From Cyclobacterium amurskyense (GTDB lineage: Bacteria > Bacteroidota > Bacteroidia > Cytophagales > Cyclobacteriaceae): a DNA stretch of 64,000 bases. Where the stretch lies: positions 2,329,001 to 2,393,000 of the forward strand of contig NZ_CP012040.1 in NCBI RefSeq assembly GCF_001050135.1, in the 5' to 3' direction. This document shows positions 50,060 through 58,600 of the stretch, one piece after another (the stretch's first letter is position 1; each line of letters starts with the position of its first letter). The translations under genes were made by a program, and so were the position numbers. The notes below the pieces were generated by a model. That model was not told the DNA's origin, did not search any database, and saw only the letters and a program-made list of their open reading frames with translations.

Positions 50060-50812
50060 ATGAAATTGATTGTCTCCTTTTTAATTGTAATATTTGGACT
50101 GATACAAGGACCTAACCCAAAAGTCATGAAAGAAAGCAACTCCCCTGTTTCTGAGTATATTGTGAAATCAGTGGATAAACCAATTACTATCGATGGTAAT
50201 TGGGATAAACCTGAATGGCAAGAAGTAGAGGCTGCTTCTATCGCACTTCATATGGGGCCAGAACCTGAAAAATTCATTCCTAAAACGCAGGTTAAATTAA
50301 GGTATGATAAGGACAATATTTATGGCATATTTAAGGTGGAGGACAATTATGTGAGGTGTTTGGTTCAGGAAGTAAATGGGGCTGTTTCTAAAGATTCTTG
50401 TGTGGAATTTTTCTTTGCGCCAGATTCTGATGAACCTTTGAAATATTTTAACCTTGAGATCAATTGCTCTGGAGTACCATTGTTTCATTACGTTACAGTG
50501 CCTAGAAAAGAATTCAAGGTTTTGAAACCTGAAGAAATCAAGCAAATAGAAATTGCGCATACCATGCCTGATAAGGTAGACCCTGAAATCACTCAACCAG
50601 TTACCTGGTACATTGAATTCAAGGTGCCATTGGCAGTGTTAAAGAAGCATAGAAATATTACCAACCCAGCGCCTGGTGTGACCTGGAAGGCCAATTTTTA
50701 TAAAGTTGCTGCCAAAACCAGTAATCCCCACTACTATACCTGGAATGAGGTAATTAATCCTCGCCCAGACTTTCACTTACCTAAATATTTCGGAAAAATT
50801 ACCTTTCAATAA
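50060..50812 (+). CDS. CBM9-like exported carbohydrate-binding protein
   Basis: A 250-residue protein with a short signal peptide (MKLIVSFLIVIFGLIQGPN). The rest reads as a family 9 carbohydrate-binding module-like beta-sandwich (ITIDGNWDKPEWQEVEAA start, KLRYDKDNIYGIFKVEDNYV, CVEFFFAPDSD, FNLEINCSG, WYIEFKVPLAVL). CBM9-like modules bind terminal sugars. No catalytic domain is attached, so it may present a carbohydrate to the neighbouring enzymes. It starts 35 bp after the dehydrogenase gene. Confidence 0.85.
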   Translation: MKLIVSFLIVIFGLIQGPNPKVMKESNSPVSEYIVKSVDKPITIDGNWDKPEWQEVEAASIALHMGPEPEKFIPKTQVKLRYDKDNIYGIFKVEDNYVRCLVQEVNGAVSKDSCVEFFFAPDSDEPLKYFNLEINCSGVPLFHYVTVPRKEFKVLKPEEIKQIEIAHTMPDKVDPEITQPVTWYIEFKVPLAVLKKHRNITNPAPGVTWKANFYKVAAKTSNPHYYTWNEVINPRPDFHLPKYFGKITFQ

Positions 50813-50824
50813 ACTGCTATACCT

Positions 50825-52072
50825 ATGAAATTATTAAGGCTTACCTTTATCCTTTTTATGGCCATTGTCTTGCAAGTCAATGCCCAGGATTTTGATATTT
50901 TGATCAAAAATGGTCATGTAATCGACCCTAAGAATAGTATTGATGGGGTCATGGATGTTGCAATTAAGGATCAGAAAATTGCAAAAGTTTCCAAAAACAT
51001 TAGCGAAAAATCTGCTAAAAAAATAATTGATGCCAAAGGATTAATCGTTACTCCCGGCTTAATTGATATTCATGGCCATCACTTTTTCGGAACTGTTGCC
51101 CATAGAGATTATAGCAATAGCTTTTCTTCTTTGCCTCCTGATGGTTTCACCTTTAGAGCTGGAGTTACCACTGTTGCAGATGCAGGAAGTCCTGGATGGA
51201 AAAATTTTCAGGAATACAAAGAACATGTGATTAATCGATCTAAGACCAGGGTGTTGGTATTTATCAATATTGTTGGAGATGGAATGAGTGGTGTTAGCTC
51301 TCGAGAGCAGGACACTACAGACATGAATCCTAAAATGACAGCCATGATAGCGAGACAAAACCCTGAAATTATAGGGGTGAAAATCGCGCATTATAGAGGA
51401 CATGAATGGGGACCTTACAAAAAAGCTGTACAAGCAGGTGAAATGGCCAAAGTTCCAGTGATGGTAGATTTAGGTGGTGCAGATCCTGCTTTACCACTTT
51501 CCACTTTACTATTTGATGTATTGAGACCTGGTGATATTCTTACCCATATGTATGGTGGAGACCACTCCGGACATGGACCCAAAGAAGGCACCTTGAATGC
51601 GGAAGGTAAAGTATGGCCTCATTGGTTTGAAGCTCAAAAGAGAGGATTAATATTCGATGTTGGACATGGTGGAGGTTCTTTCTTATTTAGAGTAGCTGTA
51701 CCTGCAACACAACAAGGTTTTTATCCAAATACCATAAGTACTGACTTGCATATTGGAAGTATGAATGCCGGTATGAAAGACATGTTGAATGTAGTGTCTA
51801 AAATGATGAACTTAGGAATGAGTCTTCAAGAGGCCATTACCGCATCTACTTGGAAACCTGCACAGGTTATTCAAAGAGAAGAATTGGGTAACCTTTCTGT
51901 AGGAGCCGAGGCTGATGTGGCGATTTTCAGGATGCATGAAGGCCAGTTTGGTTTTATTGATTCTTCTGGAGCGGCCAATAAAGGCACAAAGAAATTGGAA
52001 ACGGAATTGACGCTTAGAGCAGGAAGAATTGTTTGGGATCTGAATGGAATAGGTGCCAAAATATGGGAATAA
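50825..52072 (+). CDS. Exported amidohydrolase/deacetylase 1
   Basis: A 415-residue amidohydrolase-superfamily enzyme with a signal peptide (FMAIVLQVNAQ). Metal ligands: H83-x-H85 in DIHGHHFFG, a likely carbamylated lysine in GVKIAHYRG, then HMYGGDHSG and STDLHIGSM. Related cytosolic enzymes pair with SelA-like PLP proteins and remove acyl groups from amino acids or sugars, so deacetylation of an N-acyl substrate in the periplasm is my inference. The next gene on the strand is RidA; the paralogue is two genes further. Starts 12 bp after the CBM9 gene. Confidence 0.9.
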   Translation: MKLLRLTFILFMAIVLQVNAQDFDILIKNGHVIDPKNSIDGVMDVAIKDQKIAKVSKNISEKSAKKIIDAKGLIVTPGLIDIHGHHFFGTVAHRDYSNSFSSLPPDGFTFRAGVTTVADAGSPGWKNFQEYKEHVINRSKTRVLVFINIVGDGMSGVSSREQDTTDMNPKMTAMIARQNPEIIGVKIAHYRGHEWGPYKKAVQAGEMAKVPVMVDLGGADPALPLSTLLFDVLRPGDILTHMYGGDHSGHGPKEGTLNAEGKVWPHWFEAQKRGLIFDVGHGGGSFLFRVAVPATQQGFYPNTISTDLHIGSMNAGMKDMLNVVSKMMNLGMSLQEAITASTWKPAQVIQREELGNLSVGAEADVAIFRMHEGQFGFIDSSGAANKGTKKLETELTLRAGRIVWDLNGIGAKIWE

Positions 52073-52128
52073 CAAATCCTTTTAATTATCTATTATTGAC
52101 CTAATTATTACTAAAAATAAAATTTGTT

Positions 52129-52659
52129 ATGCTTAAATCAGTAGTGTTTATATTTCTTATTAGTCTCGTTGCTTTGCCTTCAATATCCAATGCACAGCAA
52201 AGTCCTGAGCAAAAGTTAAAAGAAATGGGGATTACTTTGAAAACCCCGGCTCCTTTCACAGGCAGTATTGTAAAAGCAGTAAGGACTGGTAATTTGGTAT
52301 TCCTTTCTGGACATGGTCCAGTTAAACCAGAAGGTGGAATGGTAACAGGGAAGCTAGGAACAGAATTGACGATTACAGAAGGTAGAGCAGCGGCCAAGTT
52401 GGTAGGTATTGATTTACTTACCTCCCTTAAAGCTGAAATTGGAGATTTAAGTAAAGTTACAAGAATTGTAAAGGTTCTTGGAATGGTGAATGCTAGTCCC
52501 GATTTTGTGGATCAACCTAAAGTAATGAATGGTTTTTCTGATTTTATGGTCGAAGTATTCGGAGAAAAAGGAAGGCATGCCAGGTCGGCTGTAGGTATGG
52601 GTTCATTGCCAGGGGGCATTGCTTTGGAAATTGAAATGATTGTTGAAATCGAAGACTAG
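52129..52659 (+). CDS. Exported RidA-family protein
   Basis: A 176-residue RidA/YjgF/UK114 protein with a clear signal peptide (MLKSVVFIFLISLVALPSISNAQ). The core has VFLSGHGPVK, the arginine that binds the carboxylate of imines in HARSAVGMGSLPGG and a normal beta-strand end. RidA proteins hydrolyse reactive enamines and imines freed by PLP ammonia-lyases. An exported RidA is not common and makes sense beside the exported PLP enzyme that follows 51 bp later. Confidence 0.9.
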   Translation: MLKSVVFIFLISLVALPSISNAQQSPEQKLKEMGITLKTPAPFTGSIVKAVRTGNLVFLSGHGPVKPEGGMVTGKLGTELTITEGRAAAKLVGIDLLTSLKAEIGDLSKVTRIVKVLGMVNASPDFVDQPKVMNGFSDFMVEVFGEKGRHARSAVGMGSLPGGIALEIEMIVEIED

Positions 52660-52710
52660 TTCTGCGTTTCATTTACAAATGAAACGGATCATCTTCAAAA
52701 AAATATTAAT

Positions 52711-53934
52711 ATGTTAAGTAGAAGAAAATTATTAAAAAGATTAGGTACCCTTCCTCTTGTAGGAGGAGCACTTGGCGCAGGCATTCCACTATCTTCAGCT
52801 CAGGGAGAAACATTGGCGGCCGCTCCTAAAAGGAATGTTATCAAAGAGTTAGGGCTTAGAAGTTTTGTTAATGCTGCAGGCACTTATACTGCGATGACAG
52901 CTTCACTGATGCCGGATGAAGTGATGCAAACCATTAACTTTTCCTCAGATCATTATATAATGCTAGATGAGGTTCAGGATAAGGTAGGAGAAAAAATTGC
53001 TGAGCTTTGTCATGCAGAATATGCTACAGTTACAGCAGGATGCTGGTCAGCTATGGTTTTGGGTACCGCTGGTGTGCTTACTGGAAAAGACAGAAAAAAA
53101 ATTAGTCAACTTCCTGATTTAACAGGAATGAAATCTCAGGTAATTGTTCAAAAATCGCATAACACAGGTTATGTTCATGCCCTAACCAACACGGGCGTTG
53201 AGATTGTTGAGGTAGAAACTGCCGCTGATGTAGATCGAGCAGTAAATGACAAAACCGCAATGATGTGGTTCTTAAATTATCAAGGCCCGGCAGGAAAGAT
53301 TAAGCATGAGGAGTGGGTTGCTTTGGCTAAAAAGCATGGCCTCCCTACCATGATTGATATGGCTGCAGATGTTCCTCCTGTTGAGAATTTATGGAAATAC
53401 AATGATTTAGGTTTCGACTTGGTTTGTGTTTCAGGAGGAAAAGCCATTAGAGGACCACAAAGTGCCGGAATTCTAATGGGACGAAGAGATCTTATAGAAG
53501 CGGCTAGATTAAGTGCGCCACCAAGAGGGGGTACCATTGGTCGTGGAATGAAAGTAAATAAAGAGGAAATCCTTGGCATGTATGTGGCACTTGATACTTA
53601 TATCAAGAAAGATCATGACAAAGAATGGAAAGAATGGGAAGATAAAATTGCTCATATTTCCGATGCTGTTTCAGGAATTGAAAGTGTAAGTACAGATGTG
53701 TCCGTTCCTGAGGTAGCAAACCATACACCTTATTTACAAATTGGTTGGGATCCTAATATAATTAAACTTGATCAAGGAGAATTACGCAAAAGATTGCGTG
53801 AAGGAAGTCCTTCTATAGAAGTGATAAGTGGTGGAGATAATGCAGTTAAACTTACTGTATTTATGTTGAGACCAAAAGAAGAAAAAATTGTTGCAAAGAG
53901 AATTGCTGAAGAATTGCAAAAAGCTAAAGTTTAA
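52711..53934 (+). CDS. SelA-like PLP enzyme with Tat signal, ammonia-lyase type
   Basis: A 407-residue fold-type I PLP enzyme. The Tat signal MLSRRKLLKRLGTLPLVGGAL contains SRRKLLK, allowing folded, PLP-loaded export. The cofactor lysine is K244 in VCVSGGKAIRGPQ, preceded by D217 in TMIDMAAD; both match the SelA/D-glucosaminate-6-phosphate ammonia-lyase group (DgaE). Expected reaction: removal of ammonia from a 2-amino-3-hydroxy acid or sugar acid, giving an enamine that RidA would clear. Sits between RidA and amidohydrolase 2, which begins 3 bp on. Confidence 0.87.
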   Translation: MLSRRKLLKRLGTLPLVGGALGAGIPLSSAQGETLAAAPKRNVIKELGLRSFVNAAGTYTAMTASLMPDEVMQTINFSSDHYIMLDEVQDKVGEKIAELCHAEYATVTAGCWSAMVLGTAGVLTGKDRKKISQLPDLTGMKSQVIVQKSHNTGYVHALTNTGVEIVEVETAADVDRAVNDKTAMMWFLNYQGPAGKIKHEEWVALAKKHGLPTMIDMAADVPPVENLWKYNDLGFDLVCVSGGKAIRGPQSAGILMGRRDLIEAARLSAPPRGGTIGRGMKVNKEEILGMYVALDTYIKKDHDKEWKEWEDKIAHISDAVSGIESVSTDVSVPEVANHTPYLQIGWDPNIIKLDQGELRKRLREGSPSIEVISGGDNAVKLTVFMLRPKEEKIVAKRIAEELQKAKV

Positions 53935-53937
53935 CTT

Positions 53938-55179
53938 ATGAAATTAAAATATAGATTATTACTTGTTGCGATGGTGTTTACCTGTAGCTTGGTAAGTGCC
54001 CAGACCTATGACATGCTCATCAAAGGCGGTAGGTTAATTGATCCGAAAAACAATATTGATGCTACTATGGACATCGCCATTAAAGATGGTAAGGTGGCAA
54101 AAGTGGCTAAGTCAATCGCAGGTAAAGATGCGGCCAAAGTTATTGAAGCTGATGGTCTTGTTGTAACTCCCGGGTTGATTGATATTCATGGCCATGTATT
54201 TCACGGTACAAAACCAAACCATTACTTAAGTGACGGCCTTACGGCTTTACCACCTGATGGTTTCACTTTCCGAGTAGGTGTTACCACTATTGTTGATTGT
54301 GGTGGCGTTGGATGGAAGAACTTTGATACCTTCAAAAAAAATGTAATAGACGCAAGCAAAACTAGGGTATTGAGTTTTATGAATATCGTTGGTGAAGGCA
54401 TGCGTGGTGGAGCCTGGGAACAAAATACGGGCGATATGGATGCCAAATTGAGTGGCATGGTAGCTAATCAAAACCGTAAACACATTGTAGGCTTTAAGGT
54501 AGCGCATTATGGTAACCGTGACTGGATTCCAATTGACAAAGCGGTGGAAGCAGGTAGAATTGCTAATATGCCTGTAATTGTTGATTTCGGTGGATCTACC
54601 GCTTTCGAACCTCTTTCTATTCGTGAATTGTTTTTTGAGCGATTAAGACCAGGGGATATTTATACCCATACTTATGCTGAACTTAATGGTTCAAGGGAAA
54701 CAGTGATAAACCGCGAAAGCAGAGAGTTGGAACCATTTATTTTGGATGCACAAAAAAGAGGAATCATTTTTGACGTAGGTTATGGTGGTGCTAGCTTCGA
54801 ATTTAAGCAAGCAATTCCTGCTTTGGCTGCTGGATTTTATCCAAACACCATCAGTACTGATCTTCATACAGGAAGTATGAATGCTGCTATGAAAGACATG
54901 CTTAATGTAATGACTACCTTTTTGGCAATGGGAATGGAACTTCCTGATGTTATAGAAGCAAGTACATGGAAACCTGCTCAAGTCATTCAAAGGACAGAAT
55001 TGGGACACCTTTCTGAAGGAGCCATAGCTGACCTTAGCATTTTAAATATTAGAGAAGGTGATTTTACACTTTGGGATAGAACTGGACAAAAAGTCCCTTC
55101 TGAAAATAAATTAGAGTGTGAAGTAACCCTTAAAGATGGTAAAGTGGTTTATGATTTAAATGGACGTTCCATTAAATAA
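53938..55179 (+). CDS. Exported amidohydrolase/deacetylase 2
   Basis: A 413-residue paralogue of the enzyme at 50825. The signal peptide is VAMVFTCSLVSAQ. Equivalent sites are HGHVFHG, FKVAHYG (carbamylated lysine), THTYAELNG and STDLHTGSM. It differs where copy 1 has HMYGGDHSG, an active-site loop, so the two probably act on different or successive substrates. Last gene of the operon; a bidirectional terminator follows. Confidence 0.9.
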   Translation: MKLKYRLLLVAMVFTCSLVSAQTYDMLIKGGRLIDPKNNIDATMDIAIKDGKVAKVAKSIAGKDAAKVIEADGLVVTPGLIDIHGHVFHGTKPNHYLSDGLTALPPDGFTFRVGVTTIVDCGGVGWKNFDTFKKNVIDASKTRVLSFMNIVGEGMRGGAWEQNTGDMDAKLSGMVANQNRKHIVGFKVAHYGNRDWIPIDKAVEAGRIANMPVIVDFGGSTAFEPLSIRELFFERLRPGDIYTHTYAELNGSRETVINRESRELEPFILDAQKRGIIFDVGYGGASFEFKQAIPALAAGFYPNTISTDLHTGSMNAAMKDMLNVMTTFLAMGMELPDVIEASTWKPAQVIQRTELGHLSEGAIADLSILNIREGDFTLWDRTGQKVPSENKLECEVTLKDGKVVYDLNGRSIK

Positions 55180-55220
55180 TAATAGAAGGCCCTTTAGACT
55201 AGGCCTAATTGAGATAAAAT

Positions 55221-55252
55221 AAAAAAGTCCTTCATTATGAAGGACTTTTTTT
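55221..55252. terminator. Bidirectional terminator between the operon and trxA
   Basis: AAAAAAGTCCTTCA (55221-55234) pairs with TGAAGGACTTTTTT (from 55238) with a 3-nt loop. The A-tract and T-tract let it stop transcription from both sides: the amidohydrolase operon and the minus-strand thioredoxin gene. Confidence 0.92.
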
Positions 55253-55274
55253 GCTTTAGTACTATTTGAAAATA

Positions 55275-55595
55275 TTATAACTGAGCTTCCAATTTATCAA
55301 CAAGTACAGATTTAGGAACTGCACCTACTACTTTATCTACTACCTCTCCACCTTTGAAGATCAAGAGAGTTGGAATACTTCTGATTCCGAATCTGCCTGG
55401 AATATCTTGGTTGGCATCTACATCTATTTTACCGATGGTGACCTTACCATCATAATCTCCCGCAAGTTCTTCTACTATTGGGCCAATCATTTTACAAGGT
55501 CCGCACCATTCTGCCCAAAAATCTACCAATACTGGCTGTTCAGATTTGATTACTTCATCAAAACTGCTATCTGTAATTTCTATTGCTTTTGCCAT
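55275..55595 (-). CDS. trxA: Thioredoxin
   Basis: A 106-residue canonical thioredoxin with W30-C31-G-P-C34 in the active site, the buried aspartate in VDFWAEW and the cis-proline in RSIPTLLIF. It reduces protein disulfides in the cytosol, including arsenate reductase of the ArsC type further left. It is a single gene 88 bp downstream of dnaE on the same strand. Confidence 0.98.
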   Translation of the reverse strand: MAKAIEITDSSFDEVIKSEQPVLVDFWAEWCGPCKMIGPIVEELAGDYDGKVTIGKIDVDANQDIPGRFGIRSIPTLLIFKGGEVVDKVVGAVPKSVLVDKLEAQL

Positions 55596-55683
55596 TTTAA
55601 TGTAATTATGGTTTTTATTAAAATATATAACTTAATCAGTTTCACCATCAATAAGTTCCAGACTGATCAAATTAATTTTTACG

Positions 55684-58600
55684 TCAAATGATTTTGTAGG
55701 CAACTTCGGGGATTTGATTCAATGCTTCGATTAGTTCATTTGATGGGTCTACCCTGTACTTGGAGGATATAAGATCCAATGTCAAATTCTCTTTATTGTC
55801 TATAATATTTATATATAATTTAGCATCACCTTGGTATTTTTGGGTAATGGCCTCTAATTTTTCCATTAATTCCAATCCAAGATCATCCAGGTCTATATGC
55901 ACCCTTAAACCTTTAATCATTTTACCTCTTATTTCATTTAGTAAAGTGATTTGGCTGATTTTAAATTCAAATTCTTCAGGGTTGTATTTTTTTGGATGGA
56001 TAGCACCTGTAATATATAAAAACCAGTTGTGCATGAAATACTCCTTGAATCTCACATAATCCTCCCCAAAGATGAAAAAGGTATGGCCACCATGATAATC
56101 TTCCATGGTAAGGGTGCCAAACGGTTTTCCATTTTTAGTTGTTCGGTGGGCAAAGGAGGTTACGGCACCTGCAATTTTAATATCTCCTTTCGATTTCAGC
56201 TTATTGACATCTGCCAGTTCTGGTAATCCTGTATTGGTAAATGCTTCTATCTCCACCTTGTACTGATCCAGAGGATGACCAGAAATATAAAGCCCTACGA
56301 CTTCCTTTTCAATATTCAACTGTTGCAATTGACTAAAGGGTTCCATAGGAGGAATAGTTGGAACAGGAATGTCCAATCCACCACCGCCGCCAAACATTGA
56401 GACCTGTGAACTTTCTTCTTCTTGAATTACCTTCTGCGCATATTTTACGGCTTTCTCTAAAAGAGAAGCCTCTCCTTCGGGTGCTTCTAGGTATTGTCTG
56501 CGGTGAAAGTCTACAAAACAATCAAAACCACCAGCCATGGCCAATACTTCCATGGTTTTTTTATTGACTGCTTTGAGGTTTACCCTTTTGGTAAAGGAAA
56601 AGATGTCTTTGTAAAGGCCTGCTTTTTCCCTTTCTTCAATTATGGCATGTACAGCGGCATTTCCAGCACCTTTGATTGCTGCCAGACCAAACCTTACCTG
56701 TCCTTCCATATTTACTGTAAAATCACTTTTGGACTCATTAACATCAGGACCAAGAACTTGAATGCCCATACGCTTACATTCTTCCATAAAGAAGGTGACC
56801 TGCGTAATGTCATTCATGTTATTGCTCAATACTGAGGCCATGTATTCAGCAGGGTAATGTGCTTTTAGGTAGGCCGTTTGATAGGCAATCCAAGCGTAGC
56901 AAGTGGAGTGGGACTTGTTAAAGGCATAAGAAGCAAAAGCCTCCCAGTCTTTCCATATTTTTTCTAATTTTTTACTGTCGTGGCCTTTGGCTGCTGCCTG
57001 ATTGACGAACTTTGGCTTCATCTGATCCAGAACGTTCTTCTGTTTCTTACCCATGGCTTTACGCAGTACATCTGCCTCACCTTTGGTAAAATCAGCCAGC
57101 TTCTGCGACAGAAGCATCACTTGTTCCTGGTAGACTGTGATCCCATAAGTTTCTTCCAGGTATTCCTTCATGTCCTCGAGATCATAAGTAATGGTCTCTA
57201 ATCCATGTTTTCTTTTAATGAAACTAGGAATGTATTCCAAAGGACCTGGCCTGTACAAGGCATTCATGGCGATAAGGTCAGCAAATACAGTAGGTTTTAA
57301 CTCCCTCATGTATTTTTGCATACCTGCAGATTCATACTGGAATATACCTACCGTTTCACCTCTTTGGAAAAGTTCATACGTCTTTACATCATCAATAGGA
57401 AAGTTCTCAGGATCCAGTAATATACCATGTCGCTCCTTAATGATCCTTACCGCGTCCTTGATTAGGGTTAGGGTTTTCAGACCCAAAAAGTCCATTTTAA
57501 GTAAGCCGGCACTTTCAACAACGGAGTTATCAAATTGGGTACATACCATTTCAGAATCCTTAGCAAGTGCTACAGGGACAAAATTGGTAATGTCATCCGG
57601 TGTAATGATAACCCCACAGGCGTGTATACCTGTGTTTCTTACAGAGCCTTCCAGGACCTTGGCCTGATTAATCGTTCTCGAACTTTCGTCATTTCCTTTT
57701 GAAATTCGGATAAGCTCCAATGCTTTCTCTAAATTATCATTGTTGTTTTTAAGTTTGGCTGATAGCTTGGTACGGTCATTGGCCAATTCAAAAAGGGCCT
57801 TAAGTTTGATATCCGTCACAAGTTTGGCAAGCCTATCTGCTTCAGGAAGGGGAAGGTTGAGTACCCTTGCAGTATCACGAATGGCAGATTTGGCTGCCAT
57901 TGTTCCATAAGTAATGATTTGGGCTACCTGATTGGCTCCGTATTTCTCTATAACATAGTCGATTACCCTTTGTCTCCCTTCGTCATCAAAGTCAATATCA
58001 ATATCGGGTAGTGACACCCTATCAGGGTTTAGGAATCTCTCAAAAAGTAGGTCGTAGGCAATTGGATCCACATTGGTGATGCCCACACAATAGGCTACTG
58101 CAGAACCGGCGGCAGAACCCCTTCCAGGCCCTACTGAGACCCCCATTTCTCTAGCAGCACTGGTGAAATCTTGTACAATAAGGAAATAACCTGGATAGCC
58201 GGTTCTTTCGATAGTCTCCAATTCGAAATCCAACCTTTCCCTTATCTCATCTGTTATTTCTCCATATCTTTTTTTAGCTCCTTCATAAGTGAGGTGACGC
58301 AAAAAGGCATTTTCTCCCCTTTTTCCCCCATCTTCATCATCTTTAGAGTCTATGAATTGTTCTGGAATATCAAATTTTGGCAGCAAAACTTCTCTAGCCA
58401 GTTTGAAAGGCTCAATCTTTTCTACAATTTCCTCTGTACATAAGATGGCTTCCGGTAAATCAGCAAAAAGCTTCTTCATCTCCTCAGGGGATTTGAGATA
58501 AAACTCATCATTCGGGAAACCATATCGATATTCCCGGCCTCTCTTTCCTATGTATTTCTTAGGTTTTTCTACCAGTTCTCCATCCTTCACACACAATAAA

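Noticed and set aside
57191..57667. A 158-codon plus-strand ORF within dnaE
   Set aside because: It is antisense to conserved polymerase sequence and has no features of its own.
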